A stretch of 64,000 bases of DNA, taken from NCBI GenBank assembly GCA_963682175.1, contig OY821779.1, forward strand, positions 2,492,501 to 2,556,500, in the 5' to 3' direction. Positions 45,901-58,300 of the stretch are shown here, in pieces. The notes below the pieces were generated by a model, which did not search any database, was not told the origin of the DNA, and worked only from the letters and a program-made list of their open reading frames with translations. Both the position numbers and the translations under genes were made by a program. Position 1 is the stretch's first letter; each line of letters starts with the position of its first letter. The stretch is from Triglochin maritima. Lineage: Eukaryota; Streptophyta; Magnoliopsida; Alismatales; Juncaginaceae.

Positions 45901-48300
45901 GTAATTTCCATTAACTTTAAGACGTTCCACTTATGAAGTTTTCGATTTTATAACACTTTCCTACCATCTTCACTAGTCATTTTTGTTATTTTACAGCACG
46001 TTCACCATTATTTTTTCTGTTTTCAAATATTATCAATGACATTTGTTTAACTTGTTTTGAATCGATGACGCTTCAAGTGTTAGTTGGATTGAAAATAAAA
46101 AGGATTTTATTTTGCAAACAATAAATGCTAATACGTATTTAAACCAATTCTGTAGATGTAAACTGTTAGGGGCCTCAAAAACATTACGAGATGAGAAGCA
46201 AATTCTTCTCCTACTATGTTGTAAAATAAAAGAGAGAGTGGTCAACGTGATTATTCATCGCCTCACGTGGTTTGAATTAGCTGTGAAATGCTTGTTTTAT
46301 TTTAATTCAGAAACACAACGACTTAATTTAGAAACAACTACATGTGTTTAAAATTATAGTATTTTTTTTAATAAAGTATGTTTTGTACTTCACGGTATAC
46401 ATTGTTTTCATTTGGATTTATCTAGCGGTGACAGATTTCAAGCATTTGCTTTATTTTAACTCAACATTCCATTTTAATAACCACATGTGTCCAACTTTAA
46501 CAACTCATTTGACTTGTCAATAAGTCTATGTAGACACCCCGTTTGTGAAATTAGTAGGATTTTTTTGCTTAATTGTCTTCTAAAAGTGCATGACAATCAT
46601 GTCGTGTTTATATATTATCATGTCAAACAGTTTTACAATTATGTTAGGATTTCGTACCGTGTATATTACATATTAGACAAGTTTATTTTCAGACCATTAG
46701 GCCTTAATTTGGACTTCAAACTTTTACTACTCCATTAATATGTAAATGGGTTGATCCCATTCACTTCAGGAGTTCAGGCCTCAGCCGAGGTGAATTGGCA
46801 AAAAATTATGTTTACAGATTCGAGTCATCTTCGTGATATTACATTTATAAAATGAGAGGGACTCCTTACATCTCATCCCCCCGTCTTCGGTCTCTACCCC
46901 TTTAATTACACTTTGCCATTGTCGCCTTTCAATAAAAGTTGTCGGCTTTGACATTGCCGTTGACTTCTCCCTTGTCCTTCCGTAAAATATAAATTTGGGT
47001 ACACACTTCAAACACAACGACCGCTTAATTACAAAAGTTACCTCTAATTAATTGTGTCAAAGAGCTGCAATGATTTATATGTTGCCCTTTGGTTAAACCT
47101 CTTCAATCAAATATTGACCAATTAACAAGTTGTGGACTTAAGTGCCATCTAATCATCTAAAGCGAAGAATTACCCACTTTTCAACACACAAAAAAACTAA
47201 AGCAAAGTAATAGTGGTATACGATTCCTACATGTCAAAAGTTGGTCAGTTGGTCTCTTAGAATAAAACATCTGATTCCAGCTAGCCATCAACCACACAAC
47301 TGGAGAATTTAGCAGAAGAAGCTGTAGCGCAGCAGTTAGAATATTGTGGAATAAGTTCTTCAATTTTTTAATTTTTTTGGCAACTATTTATTTTAAAAGG
47401 TTTTAGGCAATACATTCGGCCATGCGAAAAGATATTTGGATCCATGAAACATTACAAAAGTCATGATATTGTAAGGTGTTTAGTCTTCAATTATCTCTCC
47501 GGATTGTGAAGTAGGTTCAGACTTCTTCCACCAAAGTTCCATCATGGTGAAATAAATTTAATCCGTTCATGATGAAATTCTTTTGTGGAGTGCTAAATAA
47601 CACAGAACTTATATGTTATCACGTCTTATATCACAAAAAAGTTATTATGATGATATATCCCAACTACAAGTCCACAACAGTTATATTAATCAACCGATGC
47701 TATACAGTTGGGAGTTGGAATTTTTTTAATCTTAAGATAATCAAGACAATCACAAATTCATTTGTTTGAGATTTTTAAAAAGCAAAGTAGATAGAATAAG
47801 GAGCAACAATCGAATAAGGGTTCACTTCTTTTCCTTGGATAATATTTTTTTGTTTTATGATATAATTAAAAATTCGTATCGCACATTTCCACAAATGTTG
47901 ATCTAAGACTCAAGTTATTTATGCACGTCGAAAATCGTAAAATTTGATAATCAATTTGTATAAGATTAAGAGACCGACAGTTAAAGTGTGTTCATTTTTA
48001 TTTTTATTTTGATAATATTTAAAAAGTATATCTAATTTAATGATTTCTAACGTGCATAAAAAACTTCATTAATATATCAAAATGTAAATTTAAAATTTCA
48101 ATTAGATTAAAAACCAAAAATATATTAAAAAACTTGACCCTTCAGAAAAATCTCACCCTTCCTCTGGAAAAATACTTGCAGAAATTACTCCAAAGTTTGG
48201 ACAAAATTTCATAGATTAATCATCCCCTCCCAAATCCTAATATAGGATAGGATTTAAATAAAAAAAATAAAAAAAAATCATACTCCAAGAATCCAGGTCT

Positions 48301-48482
48301 CCAGTGGCGTAACAGAGTGATTAGGGGTGAGTACGTGTAAACACAAATTCAAAATCTAAAATACGTGAAGATTAAAAATTTCACATGTCTCCTGTAGCGT
48401 AGTTGAGTGATTTGGGGTGAGTACGTGAAGACACAAATTCAAAAACACAAATACCGAAATACGTGAAGATTAAAAAATTCAA
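48301..48482 (+). repeat. Imperfect two-unit tandem repeat (~91 bp)
   Basis: Two units, 48301-48390 and 48391-48482, share GAGTGATT(A/T)GGGGTGAGTACGTG, ACACAAATTCAAAA and AATACGTGAAGATTAAAAA. Each starts GTGGCGTAAC or GTAGCGTAGTTG, faintly like a tRNA A box, so a decayed tRNA-derived SINE pair is possible. Confidence 0.55.
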
Positions 48483-48737
48483 TTTAGAACTACAATCCGT
48501 CTAACCGAAGTAAGGACTTCATATATCAAAATTTAAATTAAATTGAATTCTAGATCACAAAAAAATACAAAATATCCTACGTCTCCGACAATCAATCAGA
48601 TTAATGACGCCAATGATAGACTGCATTTAACTTAAACTCCAAAAAACCAAACCAAACAAACCCCAACTCCTCCGTCTCTTCTCTGCTCTCCCACAAACCC
48701 CGAGAGCGAAGAAGAGAAGGCTCGAGAACCGACCTCG

Positions 48738-48884
48738 ATGGTGCGAGACCATGCCGAGGAGGAGGAAATCGCCGTTCTCGCTTCCCAAAGCCCTAGGGTT
48801 CGTCAAGCCGAACCGCTCCCAGCCGATCTCCCCTGCCTCCGGGACCGGCCACAGCGGCGATCTCGTCGTCACCGTACAACCTGA
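48738..48884 (+). promoter_or_regulatory. Overlapping upstream ORF at the MRS2 start
   Basis: An ATG at 48738, 13 bases before the MRS2 start, opens a 48-codon frame that overlaps the MRS2 coding sequence in another frame and stops near 48884. Its flank (TCGATGG) is weak at -3, while the MRS2 start has A at -3 (ACCATGC). If the transcript starts upstream of 48738, ribosomes initiating here would bypass MRS2, so it could lower translation. Confidence 0.5.
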
Positions 48885-51800
48885 GGCGACGGGTGCGGCG
48901 AAGGCGGGGAAGAAGAAGAAGACCGGGACGAGGCAGTGGATGAGGTTCGATCGGTTGGGGCTCTCGGAGTTGTTGGATTGTGATCGGAGTGCGATTATTA
49001 AGAGGGCTTCTGTTCCCGCCCGGGATTTGAGGATCCTCGGCCCGATTTATTCCCACTCGTCCAGTATTCTTGGTGAGGCTTCGGAATTTTTGGATTTTGG
49101 TTTTTGCGATTAGAGGTAGGTTTGAGGTGTTTGGTTGGGTTGGAGATAATAATAATATATATGAAGTTTATGTTTGGATTTGATCGGCGGAATTTGTTTT
49201 TTTTTTGTGATTTCAGATAGGTTTGAGTAGGGGTGTCAACGGATACGGATCGGATATAGGTATGTCCATATTCGCATTCGCATGAAATTTACGGATTCGG
49301 ATACAGATTGTTTGCGGATATGAAAAGTCTATATCCGTTCGGATATTTGACGGATTCGGATCGGATACAGATAATATCTGCATCCGTAAACATAATTCCC
49401 CACGTTATAACATTTTTCATTTTCACTTAGACAAATTCTTATAAATAGTCAGATTTATAACTTTATTTGGTTTCAAATATTAATTTACTTTATCTTAATT
49501 TCTAACTCCATATTCTAGAAAGGATAATGATATTCAATGCTTGAATAAATGTGATTAGTAGATGTATTTTTATTTGAATAAGTAAATTTAATAATTATAC
49601 ATTCAAAATATAGTCACACAAGGTTGAAATATAAATACTTCTAGGTATAATAATGTATTGCATACGTATATGATACAAATATGGATATGGATCTTATAAT
49701 ACAAATATTCAATCTCGGATCGGATGTTATTCGGATCGGATGTAACAATATCCATATTCGCATTCGCATGTCCCGAATATTACACGAATCGAATATTATT
49801 CGGATCGGATATTGTTCGGACCGAATATTTTTCGAACTGGACGCGAACGAATTTCCGAATTTCGAACATCCATTGACACCCCTAGGTTTGAGTGTTTGGT
49901 TGAGTTGGAGATGTGTCTTTAACAATATGAGGTTTAGGTTTGGATTGGACCCTCTCTTCGGTTGTCTGGTGGAACTTGGTTTTTGTTGTTAGAGATAGGT
50001 TTGTGGTGTTTGGTTTGGTTGGATATGTGTTTTTAACAATACAAGGTTTAGGTTTGTATTGGACCGGTTTCGTTGGTTTTCTGGCAGAATTTGGTGTTTT
50101 AACTAGGGTTTGGTGAAAACTGATGGGAATCCTGAGGTTAGTTTGAAATTTCAATTGTATAGCTGCATTTTTGTTTGAATGTTTGGACAGCGTCTTGTTG
50201 ATTATTTAAGGCTGCATGATTGGTGGTAGTTCTTTGGCAGTCACTTTAGTGATGTTGGGGATTTTGTTCCTACGGTATCATGCTTGGTAATATGGATGTT
50301 GCAAGGGGAGCTGCAAAGCTGATGTTTTGGTGATGCTGGAGTTTGTTATCTTGGAGTTCTAGGTGGTTGTGGAGCATTTTTTGCGAAATTTGTTGTTTGT
50401 AGAGGTTTTACAGTAAGTGATTTCACATATTGGTTGTGTAAGTGGTCTGTTTTGTTAATGGTGGTGGTTTTTGACCTGGAGTTTTAGATGATTGCAAAAT
50501 GCGAACAGATTTTGGAAAGTGGGCATGCTTGGTATTGCTGGTAGAAATGTGAGTTCAGTATCTTATGTTTTAATACACATGAAGGGATTTTTTTTCAAAT
50601 GAAAGAGTAATTAGAGGTGGAAGGCATTTTGCGGATATATGGTCGTGACACATAATTCTGCAATGTGTGCAACTTTGCAATTGAGTTTAACAGTCAGGTA
50701 GGAACGTTGAAGACAGATTTTTCCACTTGCATCCGATGAATGGGATCTACAATGTAGTAGGTGGAATGTTGCATACGTGTGGTGATCTTGTAGAATATCT
50801 TTCTGCATATCTTCATATTGTTATATGCAGTTAAGGGTTTTTAAAAGAAGAAAAAAACTGTATATTGCACTGTGGTAGGAAAATAAATGATGTATATTAC
50901 TTTCTATCTTATAGGTAGAGAGAAAGCGATGGTCATCAACTTAGAGTTTGTTAAGGCAATAGTCACTGCAGATGAGCTGCTGCTTCTAGAGCCTCTAGGT
51001 CAGGAAGTTATTCCTTTTGTTGATCAACTAAGGCAACAATTTCCATTGAAGAGCCCAAACCACAATACTGAGCAGGATGCTGTGTATGGTAGCTCTCCAG
51101 CTGATAGACAATTGCTTCTCTCTGGCCCCAGGGAAGTTGAAAGTGAGAAGCCTGACCTTCCTTTTGAGTTTCAGGTCTTAGAAATTGCTTTGGAAGTTGT
51201 CTGCTCATTCCTGGACTCTAATGTTTTGGATCTTGAGAGGGAGGCATATCCTATTCTTGATGAATTGGCAAAGAATGTCAGCATCAAGAATCTTGAACTT
51301 GTCAGAAGTCTAAAAAGTAACCTCACACGATTGCTTGCACGTGTTCAGAAGGTAAATTTTGTGTTCCATTTTTCATCACTTCCTGCCCATTCATATTTAG
51401 TGCTGAAACATTTAGTAAGAAAATGCTGGAATAAGAAAAGTTATGAAATCAAAAAAACACTAGCCTACTAATATAACTGTAATTTCAAGTATTTAAATAT
51501 TCAACGATGGTGATACAATTTGAAGTTGATGTCAGACAGTAAACTTCTTGAGTATGTCTTCAAATTAGGGTCTGTACAGACCTGGGCCAAGTTATTACAC
51601 AGCCTTGTTGACTACTTAAAGTTCCATATCTCAAAATGTATGCTTAAAAAACTTAGCCTCTTTTTCCTATCTTGGACCGACTCACTAAACAACTTACATA
51701 GAGACGTCACATTTCTACTCTAGGTGAACCAACTTTACAAAGTACAGGTTTTATGTTCTCGCAAAAATTGATAGATATTTCACGTCTTACACAAGGACCA

Positions 51801-53085
51801 TGATAGATATGTTGCCATTTTACATATTCTTTTTTTATTCATGAAAGTTTCTTCTTGTTTGTTGCAGGTTAGGGATGAAATTGAACATCTTTTGGATGAC
51901 AATGAAGATATGGCACATTTATATTTGACAAGAAAGCAGATGCAAAATCAACAGTTTGAGGCTCTGGTGGCTGCTAGTGCTTCAAATAACATGGTTGCTA
52001 CTCTTCCTAACATTGCAAGACTAAGTTCTCAATCTCATAGAAGTGCAAGCATGGTGTCTAGTATCTACGCAGAGGATGATGATGTTGAGGATTTGGAGAT
52101 GTTGCTTGAGGCTTATTTTATGCAGCTGGATGGAACCCGAAACAAAATCTTATCGGTTGGTTCTCCTTTATCCACAAGAATAGTTGCTCCTTGGAATCTT
52201 TTAGACTAAAATTTACAACATTGTTATCCATTGAGAACTTCGTTAAGGTTTTACATAACGTAATGCACATATATTGGGAATTTTGGGTGTCTGCCCAACA
52301 TACTCTCACCTGGACTTAAAACTTAAAAGTATATTCTTGGAGTCATTTTAGAAATTTCCGGCAGCTACAAGAAACCCCATGTTGTGTTTCCTCCAATGCA
52401 GCATCATATTTATTCCAGCATTGTGACATTTCTTTTTTGCTTCGGGTTTTTTTATAGTGATAACTGCCTAAAAGTGTCCATTTCCACTATGTCAAAGATT
52501 AAGTTGTTTTTGACATTTTAAGTATCATGAACTATATCAAATGACTATTTAAACAATTTGCATTTCTTATTTATTCTGGAATCGCATATGGTCAGTTACA
52601 TTTGCATCACTTGGGTCAATTGGAAACTATCTCATTGTTTTATAGTTGTAGGGTTACGTACATCCGACCCCCCCCCCCCCCCCAGGCGGGAGCCTCTTCT
52701 GAGTCACTGGGGTTATGTTGATGATGATGAACTGCCTGAAAGTGCTATTCTGCTGTATTTTGTGTCAAGTGATATGGAGCTTACCCATTCTTCTCTGATT
52801 TCATAGGTACGAGAATATATTGATGATACAGAGGATTATGTCAATATCCAACTCGACAACCAGCGAAATGAACTCATTCAGCTCCAGCTGACATTGAGCA
52901 TCCTGGCTTTCGCCGTGGCTGTGAACACATTATTGGTTGGGGCATTTGCTATGAACCTTGAGAATAAGTTGTATAGTACAAATGGCATTTTCTGGCCATT
53001 TGTCGGTGGAACATCGTCAGGATGCTTCCTCATCCTCGTGCTCCTACTGGGCTATGCTAGGTGGAAAAAGCTCCTCAGTTCCTAA
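48751..53085 (+). CDS. MRS2: MRS2/MGT-type (CorA-like) magnesium transporter, 441 aa
   Basis: Exons 48751-49072, 50915-51351, 51868-52155 and 52807-53085 (1,326 bases, phases agree). CorA-type Mg2+ channels of plants act in plasma membrane, vacuole or organelles as pentamers. Seen: a variable basic N-terminus; the conserved [20 protein letters not shown] block; long helices with [17 protein letters not shown] and [12 protein letters not shown]; an acidic [20 protein letters not shown]; and two C-terminal membrane segments ([19 protein letters not shown] and [13 protein letters not shown]). The signature after the first segment reads AMN (FAMNLEN) where CorA/MRS2 proteins usually have GMN. The start is chosen at 48751 because the frame runs into conserved sequence; an overlapping upstream ATG exists. 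Introns 1 and 3 carry a hAT MITE and a SINE-like copy. Length and exon layout are normal for the family. Confidence 0.93.
49220..49892. mobile_element. hAT-type MITE in MRS2 intron 1, 657 bp
   Basis: The element at 49228-49884 has perfect 12-bp inverted ends, TAGGGGTGTCAA and TTGACACCCCTA, and an exact 8-bp target duplication GGTTTGAG (49220-49227 and 49885-49892). Both are hallmarks of the hAT superfamily. The interior is built of CGGAT(C/A)CGGATAT-like words and codes for nothing, so it is non-autonomous. The exact duplication suggests a fairly recent insertion. Confidence 0.93.
52475..52723 (+). mobile_element. SINE-like repeat, copy B, with 16-base C run, in MRS2 intron 3
   Basis: Plus-strand relative of copies A and C: TCAATTGGAAACTATCTC...GGGTTACGTACATCCGACC, a 16-base C run (52668-52683), then AGGCGGGAGCCTCTTCTGAG. 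It lies within the intron between exons 3 and 4, in the same direction as the gene. Confidence 0.6.
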
Positions 53086-55310
53086 CCCCTGATTCATGGA
53101 GCTGTCTATAATTTCTAGGCCATAATAGCATGCAGGCAATTTCTGCACAAGAGCTGCTAAGGCGGGACAACTATTGAACAAACGGATGTCCTGTTTTTAT
53201 TCTCATGTTTATCATATAGCATCCAAGTATACAAGCTTGTGGTTTCGCACTTTTCTCCTTGGGTCTGTTGATTCCCTCAAATTTTATTAGAGATATGGTC
53301 TGTAGTGCTAATTGGAATAAAGGCTGTTCAGAAGAAGAAAATATCACGAGATATCCGTCAACAGCAGTGAAGTTCTAATTTTAATGCTTCATTTACAAAT
53401 ATATAAAATTGAAAAGGAAATTTTGACTTTAATTCACATTAAGAACATCATGTTCGGGCCGGGCCGGGCCGCCAGACTTGGAAGTTTGGGTTTGGGTATG
53501 TATTTTTTATTTTATTTTTTGAAAGAAAACATTCGGTCTGTACTTTCAACATTAACTTTGTATTATAACTACAATTCTATCTAAGACAACCAGTCTTAAT
53601 TTCGTGCCTTTGAGAGAAAAAATTATTACATTCTTTTCGGAAGGGGTTCTCGCCACAGCAACTTTTAATAGTGTGGCACCACCTAAAAATACTAAGCTTG
53701 CCGCTTAGCTATTACATGAACATAATACGTCAAGAAAAAAATAAAATGATTGAACACAAAAAAAATTAGGCTAAAATAAAACATAGGCTAATTTTGATAA
53801 TTTATAAAAGAAAATGAAACAAAATGACGCAATTGACCCCCAAAAAAAAAGCTCAGACGAGAAAAATCATCACACAAGATTGACATGTTAACCATCTTTC
53901 GTGGCATAATCTTTTTTTTATACTTAGGAATGATATAATATAATCTTTTTGTCACTGGCAATCTCAATAAAGTATAATTTTGCTTTCAAAATATGATAAA
54001 TAGGACATACTCAATAATACATTATCATTTGACATGAAACGGACAGGACACAATTGACAGCTTCAGCGAATTAATAACAAAATCTATCCCTGCCAACTAT
54101 CAGAAATACAATACCTGTGGGGAAACTTACAATGTTGGAATCTTTCTCAATCCAACGATTCTAGAACCATAAATCCTGTTTGCACTCGTTGCTACTCTAA
54201 TTTGTTCCAGAGTAAATTTCGGGCTCCTTAATCAAACAACACACAAATACAGCTTCAAAACCAATTCACCCGTTCATTATACTTTATTTCAATGATCATT
54301 TTTAAATTAAATTGGTCAAGTGTGTAATATACAATGACAAATGAAGATCAAGGAGCCTTTCCTCCATTAATCTGAAGAAAATACGGGAAAACTTATTTTC
54401 CCGGCCTATAGGTAATACGCGAGCGAAAGATATCATATCGAATCACTTATAAGACAATCTGCTGTTCAAAGATGCGTTTCCAAACGAGATCTGAGACGCT
54501 CAGACGACAGTGTTCAGGCAGAACAATAAAAACACACACTTCAGCATGGTGGTGGAGGGGTATAGAACATATTAAGTTGGATCTCCGGCGGAACAAAAAA
54601 AATTCAAGAGAAAACGTTTAAACTCTGCAAGCAACCTAAATTATAATAGCCAAACAATGGGTTAGACATAAATAATAACAAAAATAATATTGAGATGAAA
54701 AGATCAGCTGAAAAAAGGATGTTATAAAACCCTTTATTATCAAGATAGAGCGCTACTTGGCAACAACTTCTTACCTTGTGGCTTGTGAAAGAGTATAGCC
54801 GAACATAAGAACCAGAGTTCGCATTCGCACATGATGTTAGATTTCCCACTCAGACAGACATTTGCAGGATTAAATACATGGACTCCTGGCAAATTAGAAC
54901 ATTGTTCCATATATGTGGTGATATTAAGAATCTCAATTTAACTGATCGAACACACCTAAAGATGCAGATCTTTGGAACAAGCATCATATATGTAACAGAT
55001 CTTTTGTCACTCCTACACAGTGCAGTGTGACAGCCTCTTACATAAGAGGAATCCCAATAATAACATAGCCTTCATAAATGGTTTGTCCTCACTTCAAAAA
55101 ATGCAGATGAACGGGGCATCTTTACCAATATCAGCACAACTGGACTAAGATAACCGGGGGAATAACCAATAACTGAAAGTTCTCTCAAACACTGAGATGT
55201 GCAAGTTTTGGTTGGAGCTCTATAAGTCTTGGCTTTGATCCAAAACATTTGAATTCATTGCTTTCAATAACTAGCTGCACAATAAAAGTGGAAAAAATAC
55301 AGGGATGAGT
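53086..55310. other. Intergenic DNA between convergent MRS2 and separase genes
   Basis: Contains both 3' UTRs. A GGGCCGGGCCGGGCC repeat lies near 53457. An 81-codon minus-strand frame at 54604-54849 begins MGNLTSCANANSGS but is unlike any family I know. Otherwise AT-rich without features. Confidence 0.5.
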
Positions 55311-58300
55311 CTAAATGGCACCAGAATTTCTCATAATAATTGTGGGTACACCATAACAGACAGGGGAGGCTCCAATTAAAAATGGCAGTTTGCAAGCATC
55401 CCTTGCTTCACTCATGGAAGATGTTATCCATTTTCTTAAGCTGCAATGCCGACAATCACAAGCAGTACTTTTCTTGCCCTTTTTGCCTCTACAGACCATG
55501 CTTCTTGTTTTAAGAGACTTGGTGTTATTAACATTGTCGATCCTCATGTGTTTGAACTCTTTCTCCATTTTGCTATGGCACGTAAAATAATTTTCCCGAA
55601 GCCAAGAGTCAAGCACGGTCTTAGCAAAACGATCAATATCCTTGTCACTGACATCCCAGAGATTGGCAATTACTGCAGGAGAACCAGCCCCTAAGTATGA
55701 AAGGGAAGCACCTTGGGGAGCATAACACCCTAACAGAGACAGGGATCCGCTACTGCAGCCCATTAAAAGAACGGCACCACATTTTCCCAGTTTTTGTATT
55801 TCACGAGCTGGAATATATTGTGTACCTGCATGATGAATGTAAAATTGGTACAACAGGCAACTAAAGTATAAATATGTCAAAAGTTAAGTTTACAGCTTTC
55901 TAATCCTTTTGGTCCACTAAAGCTGGTGGGCTGGAAGTCAACGACCGTAAAGAAAAGATTTGTATCTGTTGGAAATTGTATGTTTGTAACTACAACTTAC
56001 ATACCATTTCCATGTCCAAGGTAAATAAAAAGATCATAATTCTGCAAAGCAGTAACCAGTTCTTCAGTTGTGGGGGCAATTCCTGCTTTTCCCTATAATT
56101 TCAGAGAATCATACAAGTCACATGTCCAGGACGGCATTTAAGACAATCACATTTCACATGTTTGGAATCATGGTAAAAAAAAACTCGCTTGGATCGACAA
56201 AAGTGCTCTAGATTTCTAATGAGGGCATCCAATGTTCATCTAGTCAGTAGAGACTCCCGCCTAAGCGAGGTAAGGGGGGGTCGGATGTACGCAACCCTAC
56301 CACTGTAAAACAGTGAGGTTGTTTCCAATTGACACAAATGATGCAAATGCAACTGACCATTTGCGATTCCACAATAAAAGAAATGCAGATCGTTTAAATA
56401 GCCATTTCATATAGTCCATGATGCTCCAAATGTCAAAAATAACTTAATCTTTGACACAGTGGAAATGGACAATAAAAGATCTAATCTGTCAATTGATGAA
56501 TTATCTAGGACTTGCAAAAAGTCCTTTAGATGGTGGTGTTACAGGTTTTTGATAACATGCAAAGGATATGTAAGCAGAACTTGAGACACAAGGAGAATCA
56601 TAGGAACACTTAGATCAATAAAATTATTATCAGAATATGTTATTACTATTATAGTGCCAACGCACCCAGTAACCAGAATTTTAAGTAGGGGAAAAAAGCA
56701 TTCAACAACTGACATGCTAATCATGTTAGAAACATGCATTTAAAACGGGGAAAAACACCACAGCAAGATGTTTGCATTTTATTATATATATTTTGAAAAA
56801 TTAATAAAAGACATTTCCATTTAATGCCCTGCGCTTCAAAAGGTCTTTAAACTTGTATGCATTGGCTTGATGAAAGTTGGTTGCAGAATGAGAAGTGATT
56901 TTTAACATGCATGAAGGGATCTTATGGGGGCAAGTCCAAGAGGCGGTGGTAAGGTCACTACTTTCTGACCAAATGTCACAGGTTTGAAGCATGGAAACGA
57001 TTTATAGCCAAAGGCAAGAGAGACAGCATAGAGATATCCGACCCCCAACCCTTGCAAGCAGGAAATTTGTGCAAGGTGCTTGCCCTTTTAAAAAGGGATG
57101 ATGTCAATTTGACACCTTCAGTGAAGTTGCTTACATGGGAAAACCTCAATCTAGTTAAGACTGTGAGACAAGCACACACAGATATATATAATCATATAAT
57201 TTATTTAAGACTAATCATTACCAATATATAAAAAGTACGAGTGACAACCAAAATTACAATGCAATTAACAGTTATAATAACCATTGAAGATATAGTTAAT
57301 ATTGAACGAAGATATACTTCTGCAGATAGTATGTTCACCTTTCTTTTGAGGTAGTTAAACATTTCCCTTATATTCTTTTTGTGCACAGATACAATTTATA
57401 TGTTTTTAGTTTTTACTTCAGTATTTTCTTAACGGACGGTGGTAGGAGTTACCCTATCACCACATATGTACCCTACGCAACCCATGAAAATATATGAACA
57501 TTCCCATCAGTCAAAGAAAAAAGAGCATACCAAGAAACTGATAAACCATCGTGATATTCTGCCTTGGTTCAGTCAACAAAATGTCACACTAAAGTTTTGA
57601 TGACAAGGCCAAATTGCTGTTTTCTTATATAGAATAGGCACTTTATCGTTGCTATTAATCTTCGTAGAAAGGAGATATGAACTATGCCATTACTAAATGC
57701 ACATCTGGGATTACCTGCAAGTTCTGATTTCTGAACCACTCCTCAAACTCAACCTGGGTACGACAAAGATCTCCACTAGGATTTAATAAGTAATATGCAT
57801 TTAAAGGGTCTATGAAGGGAAATAGTGAATTGACTGTCAACGCCTCTTTCCTATTGCAATCTCTTCCTCTCAGTGTGAAGGAGATGCTAGATACTGATGG
57901 CATGCGATAAACTTCCTGTGCTCTCAGAACTGGAATGTTCTCCCACGGTAGCATCTGTTAGGTGTGAAAAATAAACAATAATTAGGTGAACCCATGAGCA
58001 TGAAATAGCATATATAGAGATGCCATCCACTTCACCTAATTATATCAACTTTTATGCTGCTTTTTTTTAAAGTTAAAGAGAGCTGGATTGATCCAGAAAT
58101 ATTTAGTTACCTACCCATTATGGGTCTGTCATTGATGGTGTGGGAACAAAACCCACCTTTGCTTCTAAGAGAAAAAAAATCATTCACAGTTTTCAGAAAT
58201 TGCATGCCAGGTTTCGCATTCTGCAAGGTTACCCATCATCTAAGAATCAGCCATGTTTCTGTCATATAACCAATGATAATATTTTGTAGTTATACGTGTA

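Larger units (their letters stand above)
45328..48737. other. Intergenic DNA between divergent MAPKKK and MRS2 genes
   Basis: A 3.4-kb AT-rich spacer holding the promoters of both genes, which are transcribed away from each other. It contains copy 2 of the MITE-like repeat (45702-45900) and an imperfect tandem repeat (48301-48482). No supported gene was found. Confidence 0.5.

Noticed and set aside
54604..54849. Minus-strand frame with MGNLTSC start as an N-myristoylated protein gene
   Set aside because: Only the first residues are suggestive; the rest is hydrophobic and unlike any known family, and the region is separase 3' flank.
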